NCBI RefSeq assembly: GCF_000765145.1 | Contig: NZ_JMGA01000034.1 | Location: forward strand, 1 to 46,496 | From: Desulfosporosinus sp. HMP52 | GTDB lineage: Bacteria > Bacillota > Desulfitobacteriia > Desulfitobacteriales > Desulfitobacteriaceae | Reading direction: 5' to 3' | DNA: 46,496 bases | Part shown: piece after piece, positions 16,998 through 25,506 of the stretch | How positions within the stretch are numbered: position 1 is the first letter of the stretch | How the letters are laid out: each line of letters starts with the position of its first letter | Program-made: the position numbers and the translations under genes | Notes under the pieces: generated by a model | What the model was told of the DNA's origin: nothing | The model's input: only the letters and a program-made list of their open reading frames with translations | The model's database searches: none

Positions 16998-17834
16998 ATG
17001 GCGAATCTAGAAAATCAAGACGAAATAGAGAAAATTGAAATTGAACTTCTTTTAGAAGGAATATACCGTTTCTATGGTTTTGATTTCAGAAATTATGTTG
17101 CTGCTTCAATAAGGCGCAGAATCTGGAATCGTATCCGAGCTGAACGTTTGAAAAATGTTTCAAGCCTACAGGAAAAAGTTCTCCATGATCCGGGTGCTAT
17201 GGCTCGGCTCATTGCAGATTTTTCTATCCATGTCTCTGAGATGTTTAGAGATCCCTCTTTCTTTAAGACGTTTAGAGAGGAAGTAATTCCAATTCTTAAA
17301 GACATACCGTTTATTAGAATTTGGCATGCCGGTTGTTCCTCCGGAGAAGAGGTTTACTCTATGGCCATGATCTTATATGAAGAAGGTTTATACCATAAGA
17401 CGAAAATTTATGCGACAGATATGAATGAAGAATTATTAGAAAAGGCGAGAAAAGGTGTATACCCATTAAACAAAATGCCTCGTTACGAAGATAATTATCT
17501 TGCCGCAGGGGGAAAGCAAGATTTTTCGGTGTTCTTTAATGTATGTCATGATAAAGCTTGTTTTCACAGGTTTCTTACCCATAATGTAGTATTTGCCCAA
17601 CACAATTTGGCGACAGATTATTCCTTTAATGAGTTTCATGTCATAATTTGCAGAAATGTAATGATTTACTTTGATAAGATTCTACAAAACCGAGTACATC
17701 AGCTGTTTTATGAGAGTTTGTGTATGAGAGGATTCTTAGGGTTAGGTGGCAAGGAGGATATAGCCTTTAATGATTATTCTCAATACTATGAAGTCCTTAG
17801 TACTCGGCAGAAGCTGTATTGTAAGGTGAAGTGA
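16998..17834 (+). CDS. cheR: CheR-type chemoreceptor glutamate methyltransferase
   Basis: This 278-residue protein has the CheR layout: an N-terminal helical domain (about 10-85) and a SAM-dependent methyltransferase domain with the glycine loop HAGCSSGEEVYSMAM (about residues 109-123), ATDMNEELLEKAR (about 141-153) and the FHVIICRNVMIYFD motif near 213-226. CheR uses S-adenosylmethionine to methylate glutamates on chemoreceptor helices. There is no CheB or receptor in the window. Lying between a hybrid kinase with a receptor-like sensor and a second kinase, it may methylate the hybrid kinase or serve a non-flagellar signalling module. No TPR or PAS extension is fused to it. Confidence 0.93.
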   Translation: MANLENQDEIEKIEIELLLEGIYRFYGFDFRNYVAASIRRRIWNRIRAERLKNVSSLQEKVLHDPGAMARLIADFSIHVSEMFRDPSFFKTFREEVIPILKDIPFIRIWHAGCSSGEEVYSMAMILYEEGLYHKTKIYATDMNEELLEKARKGVYPLNKMPRYEDNYLAAGGKQDFSVFFNVCHDKACFHRFLTHNVVFAQHNLATDYSFNEFHVIICRNVMIYFDKILQNRVHQLFYESLCMRGFLGLGGKEDIAFNDYSQYYEVLSTRQKLYCKVK

Positions 17835-17894
17835 CTACCAAGGAATTGTGATATTCATTAAGAGAGAAAGACAAAGTATCTTAGGGTACCGAGG

Positions 17895-19874
17895 ATGTTA
17901 AAAAGTATGAAGATCTTAATTGTAGATGACCGCCGAGATAATTTGCTGGCCTTGGAAGCTGTACTTGAATCACCTGATTATCATCTGGTATTGGCTATGT
18001 CTGGAGAAGAAGCTTTAAAATGCTTACTGAAAGATGATTTTGCCGTAATTCTACTAGATGTTCAGATGCCGGGTATGGATGGATTTGAAACTGCTAAGCT
18101 CATCAGGGCGCGGAAAAAGAATGAGGAGACTCCTATAATTTTCATTACAGCAATCTATCAGTCTACAGAAAATATTACTAAAGGGTACTCCTTAGGGGCT
18201 ATTGATTATTTGTTCAAACCATTCAATCCTGAAATGCTGAAATTCAAGATAGAAGGGTTTATTAAGATACACATACATAAGAAAAAGATAAAGCATCAGA
18301 ATGATTTGCTAAAGCAGCATGCCCTTGAACTAGAAATTATTAATAACAGCCTGGAACGCACGACTACGGATTTGCGCAGAGCAGAAGCTCTGGCTCGGGT
18401 AATCGGAGAAACCTCAACAGATACAGTGATCACCATGGATACTATGGGCAGAATCATTAACACTAATCCAGCAATTAAAACTATGTTTGGGTATGAACAT
18501 GGGGATTTGCTGGGGGAAACTGTTGAAGTTCTTTTGCCGGATAACAACTTTTCGTTTCATAATTCCATTAATAACTTTGTTCTTTGTCAAAGTAGTAAGG
18601 TGCTAAATTCCATGGCTAAACATAAAACCGGAAAGGTTTTCCCCGTAGAGATTCAAGTGGGAGTTGCCAGCATAGATGAGCAGGAGATTTTAGTATGGTC
18701 TGTTAGGGACATTTCTGAGCGGAAGCAGCTGGAGAAAGAGAGAATAGACCGTTATAGAACTCTTGAAAAATTAGTCTTGGAGAGAACGGGTGAACTGTTC
18801 CGTACGAACCAGAAGTTAAAGGAAGAAATATTTAAACGCAACAAAATAGCCGAGGAACTTAGGAAGACCAGTCTAAGGCTTAATAATATCCTGGAAAGCA
18901 TAACGGATGTGTTCTTTACCCTAGACCACCATTGGAAGTTTATTTTTGTCAATGAAGAGGCGGAAAAATACTGGTTGAAGGGCCGGGATGAGCTAATTGG
19001 AAACAATATTTGGGATCTCTTCCCTGAAGCACTTTTAGAGTATTATCCTTTATTTAGGAAAGCGAAATCAAAGAAAGAAGCTATACATTTTGAAATTAAA
19101 GGACTATATTCTGAGACACCTTATGAAGCTCATGTTTATCCCTCCGAAGAAGGACTATCTATTTATTACCATAATATTATGGAGCGGAGAATGTTCGAAA
19201 AAGAAATGGCCCGTCTCGATCGTCTAAACCTTGTGGGGCAAATGGCGGCTGGAATAGGTCATGAGGTGAGAAACCCTCTTACGACAATTCGCGGTTTTCT
19301 TCAGCTCATGGAGGGGAAAGATGAATTTGCAAAGTCCAAGAGTTATATCAAGTTAATGATTGAGGAGCTTGATAGAGCTAATTCAATTATTTCAGAATTT
19401 CTAAGTTTAGCCAAGAACAAGACAGTCGATCTCCGGCCTTTAAACCTGAACACGCTTATAGAAAACTTATTTCCCTTGTTACAGGCAGATGCCATGGTTA
19501 GTGACAAGAATATTAAAACAGAATTAGAGGACATAGAAGTCTTATCTTTGGATGAGAAGGAAATTCGCCAGCTTATTTTGAACCTTGTCAGGAATGGGAT
19601 GGAGGCCATGAGACGCAATGGCACATTAACACTGCAAACTTTCATGGATGGTGATAGGGTTGTTCTGGCAGTACAGGATGAAGGGTGTGGAATCAAGGCT
19701 CAGGACATTGAGAAGCTTGGAACCCCGTTTTTCACTACTAAAGAGAGCGGAACGGGTTTAGGGTTGGCTACTTGTTACAGCATCTCTGCTCGGCATAATG
19801 CTCAAATAGATATTGAAACGGGGAATTCGGGAACAACCTTTTATGTGAAGTTTAAGACTAAGCAGAAATATTGA
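17895..19874 (+). CDS. REC-PAS-PAS sensor histidine kinase
   Basis: This 659-residue soluble kinase begins with a receiver domain (Asp near 55 in VILLDVQMPGMDG, Lys in LFKPF), then a short coiled coil, a PAS domain (about 165-290, DTVITMDTMGRIIN), a long coiled linker, a second PAS (about 330-435, SITDVFFTLDHHWKFIFV) and a HisKA/HATPase core. The His box GHEVRNPLTTIRGFLQLM (His near 456) is of the type found in Bacillus/Clostridia sporulation kinases. The start could also be the ATG four codons in (17907). A receiver at the N terminus suggests it is itself a target of the upstream hybrid kinase; there is no DNA-binding output here. Confidence 0.92.
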   Translation: MLKSMKILIVDDRRDNLLALEAVLESPDYHLVLAMSGEEALKCLLKDDFAVILLDVQMPGMDGFETAKLIRARKKNEETPIIFITAIYQSTENITKGYSLGAIDYLFKPFNPEMLKFKIEGFIKIHIHKKKIKHQNDLLKQHALELEIINNSLERTTTDLRRAEALARVIGETSTDTVITMDTMGRIINTNPAIKTMFGYEHGDLLGETVEVLLPDNNFSFHNSINNFVLCQSSKVLNSMAKHKTGKVFPVEIQVGVASIDEQEILVWSVRDISERKQLEKERIDRYRTLEKLVLERTGELFRTNQKLKEEIFKRNKIAEELRKTSLRLNNILESITDVFFTLDHHWKFIFVNEEAEKYWLKGRDELIGNNIWDLFPEALLEYYPLFRKAKSKKEAIHFEIKGLYSETPYEAHVYPSEEGLSIYYHNIMERRMFEKEMARLDRLNLVGQMAAGIGHEVRNPLTTIRGFLQLMEGKDEFAKSKSYIKLMIEELDRANSIISEFLSLAKNKTVDLRPLNLNTLIENLFPLLQADAMVSDKNIKTELEDIEVLSLDEKEIRQLILNLVRNGMEAMRRNGTLTLQTFMDGDRVVLAVQDEGCGIKAQDIEKLGTPFFTTKESGTGLGLATCYSISARHNAQIDIETGNSGTTFYVKFKTKQKY

Positions 19875-19882
19875 GAATTGAG

Positions 19883-19922
19883 GGACAGGTTTCTTGAGCT
19901 ATTGAAACCTGTCCTTTCTCGT
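19883..19922 (+). terminator. Terminator of the hybrid kinase-cheR-kinase operon
   Basis: An 11-bp perfect stem (19883-19893 with 19904-19914) is followed by TTTCTCGTGTTTT. It lies 8 nt after the last kinase gene, which supports a single three-gene transcript. Confidence 0.85.
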
Positions 19923-20031
19923 GTTTTCAAAGCTCTGCTTCTATTAATAGATAAACCTTCTAGACATGCTTATATAATAATTAAAGTCGGGTACATTAAG
20001 GGAAATGCTATCAAGGGGTTGAATACGTAAA

Positions 20032-21558
20032 ATGAATCAACAAAGTAAAGCTAACTACACCTTGCAGAATCCCCCAAAGTCCTTTTGGATTGCCTCTACT
20101 CCCAAGACAGATTATCCGACCTTAAATGAAGATCTAAAAGTGGATGTCGCTATTATTGGCGGGGGAATGGTCGGTATTACAGCAGCTTACTTACTTGTAG
20201 AAGAAGGAATGAAGGTTGCCGTTTTAGAAGCGGATCGTATACTCTTGGGTACGACGGCTCATACCACTGCGAAACTTACCTCGCAGCACGGGTTGATCTA
20301 TAAGCAATTAAAAGATCAGATGGGTTCTGAAAGAGCAAAGCAATACGCAAATGCTAACGAAACTGCAATAAAATTTGTCGCCAAGTTAATAGAAGAGAAA
20401 AAGATTGATTGTGATTTTAGTTGGCAGTCTGCTTATATATATACTCAAGCAAATGAGTATATCCAAAAACTTCACGATGAGCTGACTGTGGCGGAGGAAT
20501 TAGGCATTAGAGCAGCCGATCAAAGTGAATTAGAGATACCAATCCCAATTAAAGGTGCGTTGCGGTTTGATAATCAAGCGCAATTTCATCCTCGAAAGTA
20601 TTTATTGGCCCTTGCTAAAATGCTTGAAGACAAAGGGGGTCTGATTTTTGAACAATCTAGGGTTGTGGATCTTCAGGGAGAAGGCCCTTATGATGTGATA
20701 ACCCTTAAAGGAAAGAAAATTACAGCCAGTCATGTTATTATGTCATCCCACTACCCTTGTCATAACTTTCCTGGACTCTACTTCTCAAGATTGTATACGG
20801 AAAGAGCTTATGCGGTGGTGGCAAAGGTTAAGGAGCCATTCCCCGGCGGAATGTACATAAATGCTGAAACTCCTACTCGATCACTTCGATCGCTGCCCAC
20901 GGAAGATGGAGAAAGAGTTCTGATTGTCGGAGAAAAACATAAGACTGGCCACGGTGAGAATTTAGTTCAGCATTATCTAAATCTGATGGATTTTGCTGAA
21001 GAGCTCTTCACAGTGGAGGATTTCCCATATCGTTGGTCAACTCAGGATTGTACTACGCTGGATGATATTCCGTACATAGGTCAGATGACATCTGATCGGC
21101 CAAATCTCTATATTGCAAGTGGATTTAGAAAATGGGGGATGACTCATAGCACAGTATCAGGTCTAATCCTGCGAGATTTAATTGTCAAAGGGGAATCGCC
21201 ATGGCAAGAAGTCTATCATCCCTCTCGTTTTAATTCCTCTTCTGCGGTTGAGTTTGTTGTTCAGAATACAGATGTGGGGATAAACTTTGTATCCGGTAAA
21301 CTCAAACCGGTTCAAGATGAGCTCACAGTCAATCCTGGGGAGGCTATAGTTGCTGATGTCAAAGGGCATAGAGCAGGAGTATATAAGGATTCAGAAAACC
21401 AGTTGCATATTGTAGATTCAACATGCACACATATGGGGTGCGAAGTACAGTGGAATGACGCTGAACACTCTTGGGATTGCCCTTGCCATGGGTCAAGATT
21501 TACGATTGATGGGAAGATCGTGGAAGGTCCGGCTATGAAGGAGCTCGAGACAATATAG
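20032..21558 (+). CDS. FAD-dependent oxidoreductase with C-terminal Rieske domain
   Basis: This 508-residue protein joins a DAO-type FAD oxidoreductase (Rossmann GGGMVG at 43-48, ILLGTTAHTTAKLTSQHG near 75-92) to a C-terminal Rieske [2Fe-2S] domain with C465-T-H467 and C483-P-C485-H486, where C465, H467, C483 and H486 are the expected ligands and C470/C485 the disulfide pair. This architecture matches Bacillus YhfW-like proteins, whose substrate is unknown. No signal peptide is seen, so it is cytoplasmic. A ribosome binding site is weak (AAGGGG about 14 nt upstream). TATAAT at 19973-19978 may be its -10. It is monocistronic. Confidence 0.92.
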   Translation: MNQQSKANYTLQNPPKSFWIASTPKTDYPTLNEDLKVDVAIIGGGMVGITAAYLLVEEGMKVAVLEADRILLGTTAHTTAKLTSQHGLIYKQLKDQMGSERAKQYANANETAIKFVAKLIEEKKIDCDFSWQSAYIYTQANEYIQKLHDELTVAEELGIRAADQSELEIPIPIKGALRFDNQAQFHPRKYLLALAKMLEDKGGLIFEQSRVVDLQGEGPYDVITLKGKKITASHVIMSSHYPCHNFPGLYFSRLYTERAYAVVAKVKEPFPGGMYINAETPTRSLRSLPTEDGERVLIVGEKHKTGHGENLVQHYLNLMDFAEELFTVEDFPYRWSTQDCTTLDDIPYIGQMTSDRPNLYIASGFRKWGMTHSTVSGLILRDLIVKGESPWQEVYHPSRFNSSSAVEFVVQNTDVGINFVSGKLKPVQDELTVNPGEAIVADVKGHRAGVYKDSENQLHIVDSTCTHMGCEVQWNDAEHSWDCPCHGSRFTIDGKIVEGPAMKELETI

Positions 21559-21662
21559 CCCCATAAAATGAGCTGTTACAGGCGGATTTATCAAAGCAGA
21601 GTTCTGATAATCTTATGAAGATAGTATCGAGTTTCAAGGTTGAATAATATATAGGGTATATT

Positions 21663-21707
21663 AAGGAGTAGTAAAAGAGTTGCTAAAGAACTCGATTACT
21701 ACTCCTT
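21663..21707. terminator. Long hairpin between convergent Rieske and DUF2935 genes
   Basis: A 12-bp outer stem (21663-21674 with 21696-21707) encloses a 5-bp inner stem (GAGTT 21677-21681 with AACTC 21689-21693). It lies between convergent genes and probably ends both transcripts. Confidence 0.75.
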
Positions 21708-21733
21708 GTCTGTAATTTTATCGCTTATGGTTG

Positions 21734-22546
21734 TCAAAGCTTTTCAGAGATTCTCGGCTTTCCCGGGTCGCAGGGAGGGCTCTTAACATCGGAAACACAG
21801 GAAAGCTTTATTAAATAGTAGCATTCCTCTCGCAGCATGTGATCTGGTATTAAAGGGTCAATGATACCTAATGCAGTATTATTAAGGAGCATTTCTTGGA
21901 GCTGTATCAAAAATTGATTAAACTGTTGGATCTGGCTTGCTGCCTCATGGTTGAACTCAGCTAACTCTGGAAAAATCTTTAATGATCTTGCAAGGCCAAC
22001 CATTTCAATAGCTTTCTGATAAGATGACTCAAAATCTCTAGTAAATTGCTGACCTTGCATGCGTAAGGATTTTTCGACAGCGTCGAGGGAGGTTGCTATT
22101 GAATCAGCATGTCCGATGGCATCAAGCAGCCATAACAAATGATAGTGAGTAGGATGGAGTAACGGGACATCTTCCCCCTTGAGCAGAAAGCCTAACACTA
22201 ATAGATACTCTTCTAGTTCATTGACCATATGGCTTATAAATGAAGGAGGGAGAGATAATCCGATTTGACCTGCGAGATGTCTTTGAATTAAATGCAATTT
22301 AAACTCTTTTAATTGTTGAACTCGCTGCCAAATAAGTTGATTGATACTACTTAGTTCCTCCCTATTTAAATCCTGCCTGGTTTGAGTGAGTAAATTATCA
22401 AATTCCTGAATAAAGTAAAGCGCCCGGCTGATTTCCTCCTTTTCTGAGGGACTTGAGGCTTTATAGATGAAACGAGAATGATCGCCAAGAACCTGTAACC
22501 AAAAACGGTGCTCATATAAAGCACGTGTGGTATAGTCGTTGCTCAT
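21734..22546 (-). CDS. DUF2935 family protein
   Basis: This 270-residue all-helical protein matches DUF2935. Two repeats with His/Glu pairs are visible: YEHRFWLQVLGDHSRF near residues 11-26 and LWLLDAIGHADSI near 138-150, together with acidic residues in between (EEYLLVLGF). The pattern suggests a ferritin-like bundle with a possible metal site, but that is inference and the family's function is unknown; in Firmicutes it is often found in spore formers. AGGAGG lies about 6 nt before the ATG. It stands alone on the minus strand, divergent from the cytochrome gene, with a perfect 35-bp palindrome between them. Confidence 0.88.
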   Translation of the reverse strand: MSNDYTTRALYEHRFWLQVLGDHSRFIYKASSPSEKEEISRALYFIQEFDNLLTQTRQDLNREELSSINQLIWQRVQQLKEFKLHLIQRHLAGQIGLSLPPSFISHMVNELEEYLLVLGFLLKGEDVPLLHPTHYHLLWLLDAIGHADSIATSLDAVEKSLRMQGQQFTRDFESSYQKAIEMVGLARSLKIFPELAEFNHEAASQIQQFNQFLIQLQEMLLNNTALGIIDPLIPDHMLREECYYLIKLSCVSDVKSPPCDPGKPRISEKL

Positions 22547-22647
22547 GAGAAAACCTCCTTTATAACCCTTTGCTAGTTAATGATATTCGCCTATAAATGA
22601 GTTATACCATGAGATAAGCCTATATCCGGTAGCGATTGTTCTATGGA

Positions 22648-22682
22648 AATAGGGCTTGGTCAAATTTTGACCAAGCCCTATT
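22648..22682. repeat. Perfect 16-bp inverted repeat between divergent genes
   Basis: The arms are 22648-22663 and 22667-22682 with a 3-nt loop. It lies about 100 bp upstream of the DUF2935 start and 160 bp upstream of the cytochrome start, where no transcript should end, and it has no T run on either side. It could be a cruciform or RNA hairpin in a leader, or the terminator of an unseen small transcript. Confidence 0.7.
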
Positions 22683-22843
22683 AATCAAATCCGGGGTAAG
22701 GTTTTTTGCTATATAGAGTAGATTATTTCGTGATTTCAAGTCAATGATCAAACTATCAAAAATTATTAATGATTAGGAATGCTTGCGTGAGAAATGAGAA
22801 TCCTAATTCATAACTTGTTAACGAAGAAGGGTGATTATCGGCT

Positions 22844-23308
22844 ATGAAATCTATCAATAAGGGCTTAACGCTTAGTGGACTTGTAGTAGTAATAATATTA
22901 TATATCGTTTATAGAGTTAGCTATTCCTTCTTTGCTAATCCATCAGCATGTCTAAGATGTCATGAAGTGGAGCCCTATGCAGTGTCGTGGAAAAAGTCTC
23001 CGCACAGCATGGTGGACTGCAGGGCCTGCCATGAAAATCGAGGGATTTTTCATAGGCTTGATTTTGCTACTCGAGGTGTTAGAGATATTGGAATACATAT
23101 TAGGGGTGACTACTCATTTCCGATGAAAGCTATTGTTTATGAGTCAAATTGTATTACTTGTCATTTAGGTGATTTTAAGCCGGAATTAGAGGCACCTCCC
23201 ATGCCTAAAGGGCATGCCAAACATATTAAGAATAGTGTAGGCTGCAACAATTGCCATAGAGATACGGGGCACAAGAATGGCCTTATGGTGGATGAGGGCT
23301 TTGAATAG
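22844..23308 (+). CDS. Membrane-anchored tetrahaem cytochrome c (NapC/NrfH type)
   Basis: This 154-residue protein has an N-terminal membrane anchor (about 8-29) and four haem-binding motifs: C36-LR-CH, C59-RA-CH, C103-IT-CH and C137... more exactly C134-NN-CH. Spacing and length fit the NapC/NirT/NrfH family, which takes electrons from menaquinol and hands them to an outer-face reductase. No NrfA, NapA or other partner is next to it, so the partner is elsewhere or the protein works alone. The haem ligation would need the ccm/res cytochrome c machinery, also not in this window. A GAAGGG site lies rather far (13 nt) from the ATG. Confidence 0.92.
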   Translation: MKSINKGLTLSGLVVVIILYIVYRVSYSFFANPSACLRCHEVEPYAVSWKKSPHSMVDCRACHENRGIFHRLDFATRGVRDIGIHIRGDYSFPMKAIVYESNCITCHLGDFKPELEAPPMPKGHAKHIKNSVGCNNCHRDTGHKNGLMVDEGFE

Positions 23309-23406
23309 TCACATAGGAAATGATAGTTATTTAGAAATCAGTGAACATGGAGCAAGACTTCCCCGTTCGGAAAAGGGATTGAAGAGAGACATCGCAAAAT
23401 ATTCAA

Positions 23407-24360
23407 CTAGACTTCTGCTATGATCTCTCCCATTCGAGATATGTCATACCCTCCAATTCCCTGTACTTCATTGCGAAATGCGGAGGATCTTAAGATGCCG
23501 ATTAATGCCTGGAAATGTGGACGTTCTACATCTTCTAAGCGCATTACTAAATCGTAGCGTTCTTTATGAAGGGGGATAAAATCAAGATTTGCAAATTGCA
23601 TGGCAACTTTTTCAATCCCTAAGCCTACGTCTGCTTCTCCACGGGCAACTTTGCTAGCTACTGCCAGGTGAGTTAATTCTTCTTCTCCGTAGCCAAGAAT
23701 GTCTTGGCGCATAATTCCCGAGATCCTCAGTTGTTCATCTAACAATACTCTTGCCCCTGAACCTCTTTCTCTGTTTACATAACGAACTTCAGGTTTGACT
23801 AAGTCTGCCCAAGTGGTTATGTTTTTTGGATTTCCCTTAGCAACATAGAATCCTTCCATTCGATAGACTAAGTTAATGACACAGGTTTGGTGACCAGGCA
23901 TTAGTCTTCGTACATACGGGGTGTTGTATTCGTTAGTATCGCTATCCCATAAATGGGCAGTGACAACGTTGGCCAACCCGCGGTATAAGGCCATCAGCCC
24001 ATCAATACTACCGATATAGCGGCGTAAGAAGTGAACCTGGGGAAATTGCTTCTCTAAATACCGGGTCAAAATGTCTAAAACGATATCTTGGCCGCAGATA
24101 ACTAAGCTTTCGTCACTGGTAAAACGATGGCGATGAACTAATTGCTCGTTGATAGCTGAGGGGTCTAGAGGAGGGTTAGATGTGCTTGGGCCCTTAGATT
24201 TTTGCTTATAAGCCTCAAGATCAGCACCCTCTACACGGACTTTACGACCAATGCGATAAGCAGTAAGCTCACCTCTTTTGATCAGCTCATATACTGTAAA
24301 TTTCGAAATCTTTAAGATCTTGGCAATTTCTTCGGGTGTATAGGAAATATCAGTGGACAT
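23407..24360 (-). CDS. One-component regulator: excisionase-type HTH plus molybdate-binding-like domain
   Basis: This protein of 317 residues has an N-terminal excisionase-like helix-turn-helix (TPEEIAKILKISKFTVYELI, residues 7-26, then the wing with YRIGRKVRVEG) and a C-terminal periplasmic-binding-protein-like domain (about 80-315) of the PBP_like family, with RERGSGARVLLDEQL near its ligand hinge. Such fusions are usually next to molybdate/tungstate transporter genes and are thought to be oxyanion sensors in place of ModE. GGAG lies 8 nt before the ATG at 24360, so the ATG ten codons upstream (24390) is rejected. It is divergent from modABC. Confidence 0.9.
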   Translation of the reverse strand: MSTDISYTPEEIAKILKISKFTVYELIKRGELTAYRIGRKVRVEGADLEAYKQKSKGPSTSNPPLDPSAINEQLVHRHRFTSDESLVICGQDIVLDILTRYLEKQFPQVHFLRRYIGSIDGLMALYRGLANVVTAHLWDSDTNEYNTPYVRRLMPGHQTCVINLVYRMEGFYVAKGNPKNITTWADLVKPEVRYVNRERGSGARVLLDEQLRISGIMRQDILGYGEEELTHLAVASKVARGEADVGLGIEKVAMQFANLDFIPLHKERYDLVMRLEDVERPHFQALIGILRSSAFRNEVQGIGGYDISRMGEIIAEV

Positions 24361-24417
24361 AGCTAAGCTCCTGTCTCTTGAAGTATGCAAATGTACTGTA
24401 TACTTTGCTGAATGTAC

Positions 24418-24447
24418 TTGCTAATGTATTATAACACATAGTATAAT
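24418..24447 (+). promoter_or_regulatory. Predicted sigma-A promoter of modABC
   Basis: TTGCTA at 24418-24423 and TATAAT at 24442-24447 are 18 bp apart. Transcription would begin near 24454, leaving a leader of about 125 nt to the modA start. Confidence 0.6.
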
Positions 24448-24465
24448 GTCAGTGTAATTCAGTCT

Positions 24466-24537
24466 TGTTAGTTTTTGTTTGCTTATGAATGGTTATAGAA
24501 GTTGTCGTTGACTAGCATTAGCTAACAAAACCTAACA
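24466..24537. promoter_or_regulatory. 17-bp inverted repeat downstream of the mod promoter, likely operator
   Basis: TGTTAG..TTTTGTT.GC at 24466-24482 recurs in inverted orientation at 24521-24537 (15 of 17 positions match), arms 38 bp apart. Lying between the predicted start site and modA, it is well placed as a binding site for the divergent regulator, which would then block transcription when molybdate is plentiful. As RNA the arms could also form a hairpin, but I see no molybdenum-cofactor riboswitch features. Confidence 0.5.
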
Positions 24538-24581
24538 TGAATGAAGTGATGTAAATAGAAGTGTTTGAGGAGGGGGATAAA

Positions 24582-25391
24582 GTGAAAAAAGTATCATGGC
24601 TCTTAGGATTAAGTTTTGGTTTATTGTTCATCTTAGCTACTGTAGGTTGTAATGCGAATAATGCTGCCCAATCGCCAGAAAAAACAAGCCAGGGTAAACC
24701 TATAGAAATCATGGTATCGGCTGCGTCAAGTCTGCAAAATTCGCTAACTGAACTGCAAAAGGACTATGTTCAGAAAAAACCCGAAGTGAAGATTACCTTT
24801 AACTTTGGAAGTTCGGGAACTCTCCAACAACAAATAGAGCAGGGTGCACCGGCTGATCTTTTTATTTCTGCTGGAAAATCTCAAATGGATGCTTTGGGGC
24901 AAAAAAATTTGCTGGTTAAAGAAAGCAGAATTGATTTACTGGGGAATGACTTAGTTCTTGTTACAGGAAAGCAAAACAACGAAGTAACCTCTCTAGAAGA
25001 TCTGGCTAAAGGGGAAGTAGGGAAAATTAGTATCGGCACTCCTGAATCTGTGCCTGCCGGAAAATATGCTCAAGAAGCTTTGAAGAGCCTCAATCTTTGG
25101 GATCAATTAACGTCTAAGTTTGTCTTGGCTAAGGATGTAACCCAAGTCTTAAATTATATAGAAACAGACAACGTGGACGCGGGCTTAGTATACCAATCCG
25201 ATGCTCAGGGCTCAGATAAGGTGAAAGTCCTTATGGCTCTTCCTGAGAGCAGCCACAAGCCTATTGTCTACCCTGCGGCGATTATCTCAGCTACTAAAAA
25301 TCAACAAGCCGCAGAAGACTTTTTAAAGTACTTACAGAGTTCAGATGCGCAGAAAATCTTTACTCAATTTGGATTTAAGCCCATCCTGTAA
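24582..25391 (+). CDS. modA: Molybdate/tungstate-binding lipoprotein ModA
   Basis: This 269-residue protein has a lipoprotein signal (hydrophobic residues 4-20, lipobox-like TVGC with Cys23) and the ModA fold: SAASSLQNSL near 45-55, FNFGSSGTLQQQIEQGAPAD near 75-94, SAGKSQMDAL after it, and the VPAGKYAQEAL loop near 160-170. Ser residues in SAASS and GSSG are the usual oxyanion contacts; whether molybdate or tungstate is preferred cannot be read. GAGGAGGGG at 24567-24575 lies 7 nt before GTG at 24582, so an upstream GTG at 24561 that overlaps the site is rejected. It is the first gene of modABC; a 5-bp hairpin and an unused-looking AAAGGAGG (25422-25429) lie before modB. Confidence 0.95.
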   Translation: MKKVSWLLGLSFGLLFILATVGCNANNAAQSPEKTSQGKPIEIMVSAASSLQNSLTELQKDYVQKKPEVKITFNFGSSGTLQQQIEQGAPADLFISAGKSQMDALGQKNLLVKESRIDLLGNDLVLVTGKQNNEVTSLEDLAKGEVGKISIGTPESVPAGKYAQEALKSLNLWDQLTSKFVLAKDVTQVLNYIETDNVDAGLVYQSDAQGSDKVKVLMALPESSHKPIVYPAAIISATKNQQAAEDFLKYLQSSDAQKIFTQFGFKPIL

Positions 25392-25506
25392 TGCCCTGTA
25401 CTGATTAAAGGGCTTTACGCCAAAGGAGGCTTATCGTATTCCTGAAAAAACCACCCCTACATATTAAGTAGGAACCCTAAAAACTGAACAAAGTGCGGTG
25501 AGCCTT

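Noticed and set aside
24454-24581. Molybdenum-cofactor riboswitch in the modA leader
   Set aside because: Only a simple inverted repeat is visible; the multi-stem Moco RNA pattern is missing.
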